Source: Chitinophagales bacterium (GTDB lineage: Bacteria > Bacteroidota > Bacteroidia > Chitinophagales > Saprospiraceae). From it: 54,108 bases of DNA. Position 1 is the stretch's first letter; each line of letters starts with the position of its first letter. The DNA lies in the NCBI GenBank assembly GCA_013298845.1, contig JAAFJN010000035.1, positions 1 to 54,108 of the forward strand, in the 5' to 3' direction. Under the pieces are notes generated by a model. That model had not been told where the DNA came from, did not search any database, and saw nothing but the letters and a program-made list of their open reading frames with translations. The position numbers and the translations under genes were made by a program. Shown piece after piece: positions 30,647-40,426 of this stretch.

Positions 30647-33424
30647 ATGAGATACTTATTACTCATTTCTTTTTTAATACCCAGCCTTTTTATATCCGCA
30701 CAACAACAGGGAAATACCGGCTTTGGCAATCGCATGGGCGAAAACGTTGACCGGGGACCATCCCTTTCCAAAATAGAAGAAAAAGCCCAAGAAGCATTAG
30801 AAGAAGGCGACGAATACCTCGCCATGGACTATTACGCCCGCGTTATCGCCGCCGATTCGAACCGCGTATCGGCCCTCAAAGGGTTTAGTAAAGCCGCTTA
30901 CCAACACGGTGCCTATCCGTTGGCCCGCAAACACGTGCTCCGGTTGCTGCAAATCAACTCGAAGGACGAAGAAGCCCAACTCATGTACGCCGATATTATG
31001 TTTCGCGAAGGTGATTACGAAGGCGCACAGGCGCGTTATTCGGCACTCGTGACCGGCGGCTCGGACCAACAAACGACATCGGCGCAAAAAGGACTAAATC
31101 TGGTGAATTGGGCGATTCAAAAACGCGATAATTCGGATTTTTCCAAAACGGCCATTCTGTTAGACACCACCATCAATACCGAATATTCCGAATACATGAA
31201 CTGGCCCAACAACGACGGGTCTTTTTATTTTTCATCGTATCGTTTTCCGTTTAAAGGAGATAAAGGCGACCGCAAACGCGAGCGCCGTTTGGTAAAAATT
31301 ATGGAAGCCACGCCCAAAGGCGATAGTTTCGAAGCCACTACCACCGACTGGAACCAACAAAAAAGACACACCCTCCACCCTACTTTTAACGCCACGGGCG
31401 ATATTATGTACTACGCCGAGGGCGATTTTGTCAACAGCGCCGAAATCCGCAGCGAATTGTTTATGCGCCGCAAAACGGGCGGTGCGTGGAGTGCACCCAT
31501 CAAACTGACCAACGTTAACTTTGAAGGTTTTACTTCCACCGAACCCAACGTGGGCCGCATTCCGGGCCAAGACGGCGAAACCTTGTTTTTTGTGAGCGAC
31601 CGCGCCGAAGGAGGCAAAGGGGGCCGCGATATTTGGTACGCGCCCATCAATGCCGATGGCACGGTGGGTATGCCGGTTAATTTGGCCAATATCAACACAT
31701 CATTCGACGATGTAACGCCATTTTACCACAGTCAAACGGGTACTTTGTATTTTTCATCGAACAACGACGCCGAAACAATGGGCGGTTTTGACGTGTACAA
31801 AGCCATTGGAACGGTAGAAAAATGGACCAAAATGGAACATTTGGAGCCGCCGGTGAACAGTGCCTCCAACGATGTATTTTTTACCTTAACCAGCGATGCC
31901 GCCATTGCCTACATGTCCTCGAACCGCTACGGTTCCAAAAACATTTCGGAAGAGGCCTGCTGTTACGATATTTTCCAAATTCCTTTGGTAAAACCCAAAA
32001 TGGTGGCCGTCGCTTTCCGTGCGCTCACCAAAGATTCTTTGGCCAATACCACCATGCGTTTGTACGAATTGGTGGATGGTAAGCGCGTTTTGGTGGATTC
32101 AGCGGCGAACCTGCCGGGGGCTTTTTATCCGTTTTCGGTAAATCCCGGCAAAACCTACATCGTTGTGGCCGACAAGCCCGGTTTCAAACCCGATTCGGTG
32201 CAATTTATAACACCCCGCACCGTTTGGCCCGGCATTATGTCGCAACATTTGTTTTTGCCCGAAATCAAAGTGGATTTGGTAACCAAGGTATTTGACAAAA
32301 AAACCAACCAGCCCATTCCCGGCGCAACGGCGCGTTTTGTGGATTTAGGCCCCGTAAAAGGGGTAAAAACACCGTCCAAATCATCGTCCAGCGTTAATCC
32401 CGTGGGCAACGATTTCAACTATCCGTTGGAAGTAGACCACCAATACAAGGTGTACATTACCAAAGACGGCTACACCATGGATTCCACTTACGTCACCACC
32501 GAGGGCGTAAAAGAAACGACCACCATCAACCGCGACTTATTTATTGACCGTGGGGTAAGCCTCGTAGCCGATGTGTTTGACAACGCCAACCCCGAAAACC
32601 CGGTAGCCTTAACGGGCGTGCGTTTTCAGTTGTACGATATCACCGAAATTAACCCGATGAAAATGATGGATTCGGTGGAAAAACTGGACAATAATATCAC
32701 ATCGGTGCTGGATTTTGGGCGTAAATACAAAATTATTGCCACCAAAGACGGTTATTCCTCCGATACGGTGACTTTTGTGGTGCCGCGTAAAACCAACAAT
32801 CCGAACGAGGTTATTCGCAAACAACTCTTTATTCACCCGAACCGACTGGAAGATTATTTGCCCATTAGTTTGTTTTTCGACAACGATGAGCCAGACAAAC
32901 GCACCTTGGCCACCACCACCGAAAAACTGTACAGCGAAACTTACTTTGATTATTACCCCAAACAGGATTCGTTTATTCAGGAATTTACCAAGGTATTATC
33001 GTCGGAAAACGAACGGTTGTCGGCCAGCAAGGAATTGGAGCAATTTTTTGAAGACTCCATCAAAGGAGAATGGAACCGCCTGCGGACATTCACCGAGGTT
33101 TTGTTTGATAACCTGAGCCGAGGCGAAACCATTAAAATTGAAATTAAAGGTTACGCCAGTCCCCGCGCGTCCAACAGTTACAATAAAAACCTGACGGCGC
33201 GCCGTATTTCATCGGTGATGAACCACTTTAGCGACTTCGACGGTGCTTTATTGAAAAAATACATTGATAATGGCCAATTAAAAGTAGTAGAAGTACCCAA
33301 CGGTGAGGATAAATCCCGGGCCGGGGTCAGTGACGTATATGAAGATCCGCGCAACTCGGTGTTTAACATAAAAGCATCGAGGGAACGACGGGTAGAGATT
33401 ATTAAAGTAGAATCAAAACAGTAG
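30647..33424 (+). CDS. PorE-like protein: TPR, PD40 propeller, regulatory-like sandwich and OmpA domains
   Basis: A 925-residue exported protein with a signal peptide at about 1-18. TPR-type helices lie at about 40-150 (GDEYLAMDYYARVIAADSN, then AQLMYADIMFREGDYEGA). A PD40/WD40-like propeller is at about 185-435 (LFFVSDRAEGGKGGRDIWYA, LYFSSNNDAETMGGFDVY). Carboxypeptidase-regulatory-like sandwiches follow (about 520-720, with KDGYxxDxxxV repeats). The C-terminal OmpA domain has IEIKGYASPRASNSYN and LTARRISSV, expected to bind peptidoglycan. This order is that of PorE of Porphyromonas, a T9SS part linking the outer membrane to the wall. It sits between porP and a paralogue (33439-35841). Confidence 0.85.
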   Translation: MRYLLLISFLIPSLFISAQQQGNTGFGNRMGENVDRGPSLSKIEEKAQEALEEGDEYLAMDYYARVIAADSNRVSALKGFSKAAYQHGAYPLARKHVLRLLQINSKDEEAQLMYADIMFREGDYEGAQARYSALVTGGSDQQTTSAQKGLNLVNWAIQKRDNSDFSKTAILLDTTINTEYSEYMNWPNNDGSFYFSSYRFPFKGDKGDRKRERRLVKIMEATPKGDSFEATTTDWNQQKRHTLHPTFNATGDIMYYAEGDFVNSAEIRSELFMRRKTGGAWSAPIKLTNVNFEGFTSTEPNVGRIPGQDGETLFFVSDRAEGGKGGRDIWYAPINADGTVGMPVNLANINTSFDDVTPFYHSQTGTLYFSSNNDAETMGGFDVYKAIGTVEKWTKMEHLEPPVNSASNDVFFTLTSDAAIAYMSSNRYGSKNISEEACCYDIFQIPLVKPKMVAVAFRALTKDSLANTTMRLYELVDGKRVLVDSAANLPGAFYPFSVNPGKTYIVVADKPGFKPDSVQFITPRTVWPGIMSQHLFLPEIKVDLVTKVFDKKTNQPIPGATARFVDLGPVKGVKTPSKSSSSVNPVGNDFNYPLEVDHQYKVYITKDGYTMDSTYVTTEGVKETTTINRDLFIDRGVSLVADVFDNANPENPVALTGVRFQLYDITEINPMKMMDSVEKLDNNITSVLDFGRKYKIIATKDGYSSDTVTFVVPRKTNNPNEVIRKQLFIHPNRLEDYLPISLFFDNDEPDKRTLATTTEKLYSETYFDYYPKQDSFIQEFTKVLSSENERLSASKELEQFFEDSIKGEWNRLRTFTEVLFDNLSRGETIKIEIKGYASPRASNSYNKNLTARRISSVMNHFSDFDGALLKKYIDNGQLKVVEVPNGEDKSRAGVSDVYEDPRNSVFNIKASRERRVEIIKVESKQ

Positions 33425-33438
33425 CCAGCACATTGCGT

Positions 33439-35841
33439 ATGAAGAAAAAGACCCTTATTTTTATTGTCCTTGGAAGCATTGCCACCCATACTTTCGCCCA
33501 AACGCCGCGCGCATTTGAACAAGCGGCACAAATAGCCCTGGAGCGCAACGATTATTACACGGCGTTTAAGTATTACGGCAAAGTGCTCGAAATGGAACCC
33601 CTCCGAACCGATGTTATGGTCCAATACGCCGACGCGGCCCGTTTGTACGGGGCCTACCGCGATGCCGAATTGTATTATGAAAATGCCCTAAAGGCCAACA
33701 ATACAGCGGGAGGCAAATACAATTCGGCGCTGTTCGGGCTTGCTTTGGTCAAAAAAAATTTGGGTAAATACGACGAAGCCTTAAACCTCTTTGAACGTTA
33801 TACAACCCGCCCCGACAGCGACCCGGATTTGAAAAAAAAAGCCGATAGCGAAATCGTCGAGTGTGAATGGGCGATGGAAAAAATGACCAACCCCGACAAA
33901 CTCGTGCAACTAAAACCGCTGGAAGCCATGTACAATACCGGAGAATCGGAAATGGGCATGGTGCAATTGGGCGATACCTTGTTTTTTAGTGCACTGCACC
34001 TCGTGGATTGGGGCGACAAACACCTTCCGGCGCGCCCCTTGTTGCAGGTGATGAAATCGGTGAAAGGCGGCCCGCCGGAATTGGCTTATTTTAACCGGGA
34101 AAAAATGCACACCGCATTACCGGCTTTTTCCCCCGACGGAAAATTTATGATTATCCCGTACGGTACTTACGCCAGCGAAACCGACGTAAAGTGCCACCTT
34201 TACTGGTGCAAACGGGAAAATGGCCTTTGGACCGCGCCGGCACCCTTGCCGGCTTTTGTCAATTTACCGGAAGCCACCCAAACCCAACCCGCTATTTCGA
34301 AGGATAAAGACGGTTATTACACCTTGTACTACATCAGCGACGCGCCGGGCGGTAAAGGCGGAAAAGATCTTTGGGCCGTTCGTTTTTCACAAACCGGCAC
34401 GTTTGCACGACCAGAAAACCTCACAGCATTGAATACCAACCAGGACGAAGCAACGCCTTTTTTCGATGCTGCCAGCCAATATTTGTATTTTAGTTCAAAT
34501 GGCTACCCCAACCTCGGAGGGTACGATATTTACAAAATTCAAAAATTAGACAATGGCTGGGCAAAACCACAACATTTGCCCAACCCGATCAACAGCGGGT
34601 ACAATGATTTGTATTACACGCCCACAACCAAAAACCACGCACACCTGACTTCTAACCGGATCGGAGCGGCCATTTTGGGCGAAGAATCGTGTTGTTACGA
34701 CCTGTTTGACGTGGAAATATCCAACCTGCGCCTGAATTTGGCGGCTTACGAACAGGGAACCGACCAACTTTTAAACGAGGTAGTGTATACCCTGGTAGAA
34801 GATAAAAAAACACCCAACCTCAAATTTTCGTCGGCCCCTCAGCCCGTCGAATATGCCATTGAACGCGACCAGATGTATCGGATTTTTGCGGCAAAAGACG
34901 GGTATGTCGCCGATACAATCGTAGTGTCGGCGTTGCAATTGGAACCCTCAAAAACCGAGATTTCGGACAAACTTTACCTCAAGCCCATGCAAGTGGATTT
35001 GGCGGTGCAGGTATTTAACCAATTTAGCAAAGAACCTTTGACCGGGGTAAATATCCTGTTATTGGAAAGAACCGGCAAAGTAAAAGAGCATAAAAACACC
35101 GGCGAACGCGGCCATGAATCGGGTTTAAAAGCCGATTATAAACGCGATTACGTGGTCATTGCCACCAAAGAGGGTTACGAACCCGACACGGTGGTGGTTT
35201 CGGCGCTTGAAATGAGTAAACCGGGTACCAAAGTGCTCAAAAACCTGTTTTTAACGCCCGTTTCCTTGTATGGTTTGTTGCCATTAGCCATTTATTTTGA
35301 CAACAACGTGCCACCGCGTTCGGCTAATGTACAAAAAGAATCGTACGACATTAATTACCAAAATTACATCGCCCGCCGCGACGAATTTATCGCCAGTTTT
35401 ACCCAACATATTGCCAACGAAGAAGAACGGCAAGCCGCATCCGAGCGGATAAACCACTTTTTTGAAACCGATGTAAAAGGTGGTTTTATGAAATTGGAGC
35501 ATTTTGCCGAAAATCTTGACTTGTTTTTGGCCAATGGCTACGAAGTGGAAATTCTGGTGAAAGGTTTTGCCAGTCCGCTCGCTTCACACGAGTACAACTT
35601 GGCACTTACCCACCGCCGCATTGTAAGTGTAAAAAACTACCTCCGTACGGCAAAAGGGGGTATTTACGCCAATTATATCGTCAATAATCAATTAAAAATA
35701 TCAACGGCACCGATGGGAGAAGCCGCTGCTGCCTCTTTTGTAAACGACAGTGCCCGCCAAAAGGAATTATCGGTTTACAGCGTTGAAGCCTCCAAAGAGC
35801 GCCGCGCCGAAATCATTGAAGTCCGGATGACCAAACTTTAG
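33439..35841 (+). CDS. Second PorE-like protein, paralogue of the upstream gene
   Basis: An 800-residue exported protein (signal peptide about 1-20, THTFAQ) with the same order of parts as the gene before it: TPR (ALERNDYYTAFKYYGKVLEM), PD40 propeller (YYISDAPGGKGGKDLWAV, LYFSSNGYPNLGGYDIYK), sandwich domains with KDGYVADTIVVSA and KEGYEPDTVVVSA, and OmpA (ILVKGFASPLASHEYN, LTHRRIVSV). Both share the CCYD motif at the end of the propeller (EEACCYDIF, EESCCYDLF). It starts 14 bp after the first copy ends. It is therefore a tandem duplicate that has diverged strongly. Why two are needed is unknown; they may form a heteromer. Confidence 0.85.
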   Translation: MKKKTLIFIVLGSIATHTFAQTPRAFEQAAQIALERNDYYTAFKYYGKVLEMEPLRTDVMVQYADAARLYGAYRDAELYYENALKANNTAGGKYNSALFGLALVKKNLGKYDEALNLFERYTTRPDSDPDLKKKADSEIVECEWAMEKMTNPDKLVQLKPLEAMYNTGESEMGMVQLGDTLFFSALHLVDWGDKHLPARPLLQVMKSVKGGPPELAYFNREKMHTALPAFSPDGKFMIIPYGTYASETDVKCHLYWCKRENGLWTAPAPLPAFVNLPEATQTQPAISKDKDGYYTLYYISDAPGGKGGKDLWAVRFSQTGTFARPENLTALNTNQDEATPFFDAASQYLYFSSNGYPNLGGYDIYKIQKLDNGWAKPQHLPNPINSGYNDLYYTPTTKNHAHLTSNRIGAAILGEESCCYDLFDVEISNLRLNLAAYEQGTDQLLNEVVYTLVEDKKTPNLKFSSAPQPVEYAIERDQMYRIFAAKDGYVADTIVVSALQLEPSKTEISDKLYLKPMQVDLAVQVFNQFSKEPLTGVNILLLERTGKVKEHKNTGERGHESGLKADYKRDYVVIATKEGYEPDTVVVSALEMSKPGTKVLKNLFLTPVSLYGLLPLAIYFDNNVPPRSANVQKESYDINYQNYIARRDEFIASFTQHIANEEERQAASERINHFFETDVKGGFMKLEHFAENLDLFLANGYEVEILVKGFASPLASHEYNLALTHRRIVSVKNYLRTAKGGIYANYIVNNQLKISTAPMGEAAAASFVNDSARQKELSVYSVEASKERRAEIIEVRMTKL

Positions 35842-35952
35842 CAACTATTTTAACCAGTTTCCTGGAGGATGGCCGACGTGCTCATCGCAAATGGCACAGT
35901 AATTGATTCATATAAAAAAACCAGTAGAATAACCCAACATAAAGATAGAAAT

Positions 35953-38900
35953 ATGAGATCCGCACTTTTGACACTTCTTTTCCTGGCTGGCGCTTACGCT
36001 GCACAAGCCATAGATGTGACCCTGTCGTTCACTGCACCCACCTGCTTTGGTTTTACCGATGGCACAGCAACGGCAACGCCGAGTGGTGGCACAGGGCCTT
36101 ATGCATTTGCGTGGAACAATGGCCAAAGTGGTCAGACCGTGCTGGGTATTTCAGCGGGGGGGTACACCGTAACGGTAACGGATCAAACCGGCGCTACCGC
36201 CACCGGTAGTGTCACCGTCACCCAACCCGCCGCCCTTACAGTACAATTTACCCAGCCAGCGGCCAATTGCAGCACGTACCAGCCCGTAACGGCAGTGGTA
36301 AGTGGAGGCACCAGTCCCTACACCTACAGTTGGAGCACTGGCAGTACTGCGGCGGTAGTAAATCCTACTGGCTCAGGTAATATTTTTATCACAATAACCG
36401 ATGCGGCAGGTTGTGCGCTGGTAGAAACCTACTACGTTCCCGTAGCATCGCAAATTTTCACCAGTTATTTTGCCGCACCTCCTACTTGTGCCGGCGGAAC
36501 AAACGGCAGTATCACCCCGAATATCGTGGGAAATTACACCCCACACACCTGGGTTTGGAGCACGGGAACCAACCCAAGCACCAACCTGACCGGTGTAGCC
36601 TCGGGAAATTACAGCATTACCATCACCGACCAGCAAGGTTGCACCAAAGTGGACCAGATCAACGTGCCCACGCAGGCTCCCGTGGGCGTTTTCCCGCTGA
36701 TGACGGCGGCAAAATGTAACGGTACGCCCTCTGGAGTAGGCACCGCCATCGGTTCCGGGGGCGTGAGTCCATATTCTTACGTTTGGAGTAACAATGCCAC
36801 CGGACAAATTATTCAAAACTTAGTCGCGGGTAATTATACCGTTACGGTCACCGATGGCAACGGCTGTACCGCCAGCGCAACGGGTACCGTGAACCAACCC
36901 GATCCACTTACCACTACCGTCGTATCCGTTACACCCGCCTGCGGCAACAATGGCAGCGTAACAGTTATGCCAACTGGTGGCACACCACCGTACAATGTCG
37001 TTTGGAACGGCGGCCAATACACCGGAACTACGGTCAATGGCCTGGCGCCCGGTTCCTATTACGTGTGTACTTTTGATGCCAATAATTGCCAATTGGATAT
37101 TATTGTGGAAGTTCCGGGCGGGCCTGGGCTTTCGGTAAATATTATGACTGAAAAAGCCAGTTGCGTGGGCATCAACGATGGTACCGCAACCGCCATTGTA
37201 ACCGGTGGCAGCGGCAATTATCAATACTCCTGGAGCAATGGCGCACCAAACTACCCGCAACAAACCGGCTTGGCCAGTGGTACCACGGTTACAGTAACCG
37301 TGACCGACCTGAACAGCAACTGCGTGGGTACGGCAACGGCCACCATTGCAACCCACACGCAAATCACGGTTCAAGTTACCGATACCGACGTTTTTTGCCC
37401 CAACGATGCAACGGGTACGGCTTCGGCCAATGCTATTAGCGGTACGGCGCCTTACGTTTATTCCTGGACGGTGAACGGCGCACAAGTCAACCAACAAAAC
37501 CTCACCGGATTAACGGCCGGTGCATACCCCGTTACCGTCACCGATGCCACGGGTTGCCAGGCATTTGGCGTGGCCGATATTAACGCCACCGGCGCGGCCC
37601 AAGCCAATTTGAGCGTTGAAACGGCCTTCTGTGAAGGCGACAGCGTGGCTTTGTTGATCAAAGATTTATCCCTCGCTTCGGGTAATACCATCGTAAGTTG
37701 GCAATGGGTGGTGGGCTGGAATACCGGTTCTACTACGTTCACCGGCCAAGAATTGCCGTTGGTATTTGTACCGGCCAACTCAACGGGAACCGTGCAATTG
37801 GCGGTAACCACCACCTCCGGTTGCGAAGATAAAGCAGCCGTTTCCTTTACGGTTGGGGAAGATGTAAAAGTAACCATTGACGGCGGCGGCACCTATGTTA
37901 ACTGTACCGGCGGACCATCCACGATTAAAGTAACGGGTGAGCCTACCTACAATTACGCCTGGTCGCCAGCGGCCGGTATTGTTTATGTCAATAATGACCC
38001 ACGCGTTATTCAGGTAAATCCGGCGCAAAACACCACGTATCAGGTGGTAGCCACCAGCAATGGTTGCTCGGATACCTTGATTGTAACGGTCATCAAATCA
38101 ACGTTGTTTGAGGTAGATTTGGGCACGCCGGTGATTACCACCTGCGACAGCACCCAATCGCTCTCCCCTACCCTGAATATTCCGTTGAACAATATGAATG
38201 TGGTTTGGGTAAACGCCGCCGGTGATTCCATTGCTTCGGGCAATAACTTTACCGTTCCGGCCACCAGTACCCCGGTTACCTACGGCGTTATTGTTACCGA
38301 CCAATATGGCTGCTCCGACAGCGATGTGGTCAGCGTGGTCAGTACCGCGGTAGATATCCAGGCCGAAATTCTGCCCATTAATTCGGCGTGTTCCAACGTT
38401 GCGCTCCAGGCGGGCGTTGTCAACCTCGATCCGGCGGATATTTTGGTGTATAACTGGACGATTTCGCCCGCAGGTGCTACCATTTCAGACCCCGTTTCGC
38501 CCAATCCTACGATTACCGGCGCGGCAGGAACGTACACCCTGAGCGTAACTTTGACCAACCAACACGGTTGTACCCAAACCTTAATGACACCGGTGAATTT
38601 CCTCCAGACGGCTACGTTAGGTGGCCAAATGGGCCCCAATATTTGCAATGGTCTTGTTGTGGATTTTGACAACAATAATATCGTCAGTGGCACTTGGTCT
38701 TTTGGTGATGGAAATACCAGCACCGAACTTAGCCCCGTGCACGAATACGCTGCCGCCGGGCAATACATTGTTTCCTTTACGCCCAACGATGCCTGCTACC
38801 AGCCGTTTAAAGATACCATTCAGGTCTATACCGTTCCCGCCGTGGTGGCCGGTATTCATTCGGCATTGCTCAACTGCGAAAATACCGCAACCGTTGGATT

Positions 38901-40335
38901 TACCGACGCAACGCAACACGTGACGGATATTGCTTCGTGGACCTGGAATTTCTCAACGGGACAAACCTCTAACCAACAGAATCCGACCATTACCATCCCC
39001 GCCGAAGGCACGGTAACGGCGACCTTAATTGTACAAGACATCAATGGTTGTTCGGATACCTCCGACGTAGTAACGCTGGAAATTGACATCGTTAACGACG
39101 ATATTCAAGCGGAAACGGGTTTTTGCCCCGGTGGTTCCACTGAACTTAACCCCACATCGAACAATACTTACAACTATAACTGGACTGCCTCACCGGCCGA
39201 TGCGGAGTTGATTGCAACCAGTTCCAACCCAACGGTAAGCCCCGACGTAACAACGGTGTACAACGTTGCGATTGTTAACGGCAATTGCACCGTAGAAAAA
39301 ACGGTAACGGTAGAAGTGTACGCCCCCGCCGATGTTTTGGCTTCCCGCGATACGGTGGTGTGTACAACCAACGACGTATCTATCAGTGCGTACAGTTCAA
39401 ACGCTGTCAGTTTTGCGTGGTCTACCAATACCGATTTTAACCCGGTATTTTCCACTGGTAGCGTCACGATGGCCACGCCAAGTACCACGGGAATGAATTA
39501 CGTTCGCGCTACTACAGCCCAGGGATGTACCGCCGTGGACAGCACAATGGTATTGTTGGGCAATCCGGTGGTGGTGGCTTCTACGCTTAATCCATTGTAC
39601 GTTTGTAACGGTGTAAGTGCCGAAATTGCGGTCATTAACAACAAACCCGGCGATTTCCTTTCTTATGCCTGGAACAATAACTTACCCGCCAACCCCAGCC
39701 ATTTGGTACAACCCGCTGCGGCCACTACTTATACGGTAGTGGTCACCAACCAATACGGCTGCACCGAATCGCTGAGTTTTGCGGTAACGCCCGTTGGTTT
39801 GGCGTTGGGTATAGAAGTAACCGGGAAAACAACTATTTGCCCCGGCGAAAGCACTGTTATTGCGGCCACTACTACCGGTGGAACGGGTTACACGTACAGT
39901 TGGACCCCGGTAAACACCCTCGATAACGCCGAAATTGCCGCGCCAACGGCTTCGCCAGTCGAAACTACGGATTACACCGTAACAGTTACAGATGTAGCCA
40001 GCCAGTGTACGATTATTGGCACCACCACCATTACGGTTATATCACCGGAGTGTATTGATCCGTTCATTTTTGTACCCAGTGCATTTACGCCCAACGACGA
40101 CAGTAACAACGATTATTTCCGCGTTCGCGGTGTGAATATGACGGAAGTGTATTTTGTGGTATGGAATCGTTGGGGAGAAAAAATGTACGAAACCGAAGAA
40201 GTAAACCATCAGGGTTGGGACGGTAACCTGAACGGCCAAAAACTATCCCCCGATTCTTACGCGTGGTACGCCCGCGTGCGCTGCGGCAACGGCCAGTTTT
40301 GGGAGAAAAAAGGCAATGTGACGTTGATTAGATAA
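35953..40335 (+). CDS. Giant SprB-like surface adhesin with gliding-motility C-terminal (T9SS type B) domain
   Basis: A 1460-residue exported protein. The signal peptide is about 1-20 (AYAAQA). From residue 21 it has some seven SprB-type repeats (C-x-G-x-x-DGTATATPSGGTGPYAFAW style, each ending YTVTVTDxxGC). Then come PKD and Ig-like repeats, including WSFGDGNTSTELSPVHEYA. The last 90 residues (FVPSAFTPNDDSNNDYF, VWNRWGEKMYE, GWDGNLNGQKLSPDSYAW) are the CHU_C/gliding-motility-associated domain, the type B T9SS sorting signal. SprB moves along the surface in gliding cells; this is probably a binding or gliding adhesin. The porP and PorE-like genes upstream likely export and hold it. A strong terminator follows. 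ATG at 35953 gives the signal peptide. Confidence 0.9.
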   Translation: MRSALLTLLFLAGAYAAQAIDVTLSFTAPTCFGFTDGTATATPSGGTGPYAFAWNNGQSGQTVLGISAGGYTVTVTDQTGATATGSVTVTQPAALTVQFTQPAANCSTYQPVTAVVSGGTSPYTYSWSTGSTAAVVNPTGSGNIFITITDAAGCALVETYYVPVASQIFTSYFAAPPTCAGGTNGSITPNIVGNYTPHTWVWSTGTNPSTNLTGVASGNYSITITDQQGCTKVDQINVPTQAPVGVFPLMTAAKCNGTPSGVGTAIGSGGVSPYSYVWSNNATGQIIQNLVAGNYTVTVTDGNGCTASATGTVNQPDPLTTTVVSVTPACGNNGSVTVMPTGGTPPYNVVWNGGQYTGTTVNGLAPGSYYVCTFDANNCQLDIIVEVPGGPGLSVNIMTEKASCVGINDGTATAIVTGGSGNYQYSWSNGAPNYPQQTGLASGTTVTVTVTDLNSNCVGTATATIATHTQITVQVTDTDVFCPNDATGTASANAISGTAPYVYSWTVNGAQVNQQNLTGLTAGAYPVTVTDATGCQAFGVADINATGAAQANLSVETAFCEGDSVALLIKDLSLASGNTIVSWQWVVGWNTGSTTFTGQELPLVFVPANSTGTVQLAVTTTSGCEDKAAVSFTVGEDVKVTIDGGGTYVNCTGGPSTIKVTGEPTYNYAWSPAAGIVYVNNDPRVIQVNPAQNTTYQVVATSNGCSDTLIVTVIKSTLFEVDLGTPVITTCDSTQSLSPTLNIPLNNMNVVWVNAAGDSIASGNNFTVPATSTPVTYGVIVTDQYGCSDSDVVSVVSTAVDIQAEILPINSACSNVALQAGVVNLDPADILVYNWTISPAGATISDPVSPNPTITGAAGTYTLSVTLTNQHGCTQTLMTPVNFLQTATLGGQMGPNICNGLVVDFDNNNIVSGTWSFGDGNTSTELSPVHEYAAAGQYIVSFTPNDACYQPFKDTIQVYTVPAVVAGIHSALLNCENTATVGFTDATQHVTDIASWTWNFSTGQTSNQQNPTITIPAEGTVTATLIVQDINGCSDTSDVVTLEIDIVNDDIQAETGFCPGGSTELNPTSNNTYNYNWTASPADAELIATSSNPTVSPDVTTVYNVAIVNGNCTVEKTVTVEVYAPADVLASRDTVVCTTNDVSISAYSSNAVSFAWSTNTDFNPVFSTGSVTMATPSTTGMNYVRATTAQGCTAVDSTMVLLGNPVVVASTLNPLYVCNGVSAEIAVINNKPGDFLSYAWNNNLPANPSHLVQPAAATTYTVVVTNQYGCTESLSFAVTPVGLALGIEVTGKTTICPGESTVIAATTTGGTGYTYSWTPVNTLDNAEIAAPTASPVETTDYTVTVTDVASQCTIIGTTTITVISPECIDPFIFVPSAFTPNDDSNNDYFRVRGVNMTEVYFVVWNRWGEKMYETEEVNHQGWDGNLNGQKLSPDSYAWYARVRCGNGQFWEKKGNVTLIR

Positions 40336-40355
40336 GCGTAAAAACATGTCAAATG

Positions 40356-40400
40356 ATAAAAGGCAAATGTCGGTCATCGGCATTTGCCTTTTATTTTTTG
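40356..40400 (+). terminator. Terminator of the porP-adhesin operon
   Basis: A 14-bp perfect stem (40356-40369 with 40381-40394, core AAAGGCAAATG/CATTTGCCTTT), an 11-nt loop and a following T-run. Confidence 0.85.
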
Positions 40401-40403
40401 GAT

Positions 40404-40411
40404 TATCTTTG
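40404..40411 (+). promoter_or_regulatory. -7 promoter element of the helical hypothetical gene
   Basis: TATCTTTG matches TAnnTTTG, right after the terminator T-run and 15 nt before the ATG at 40427. Confidence 0.6.
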
Positions 40412-40426
40412 CGCTTTGTTATTATC

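Noticed and set aside
36820-37497. Minus-strand open frame opposite the SprB-like repeats
   Set aside because: It is produced by the repetitive Thr/Gly-rich coding sequence on the plus strand.
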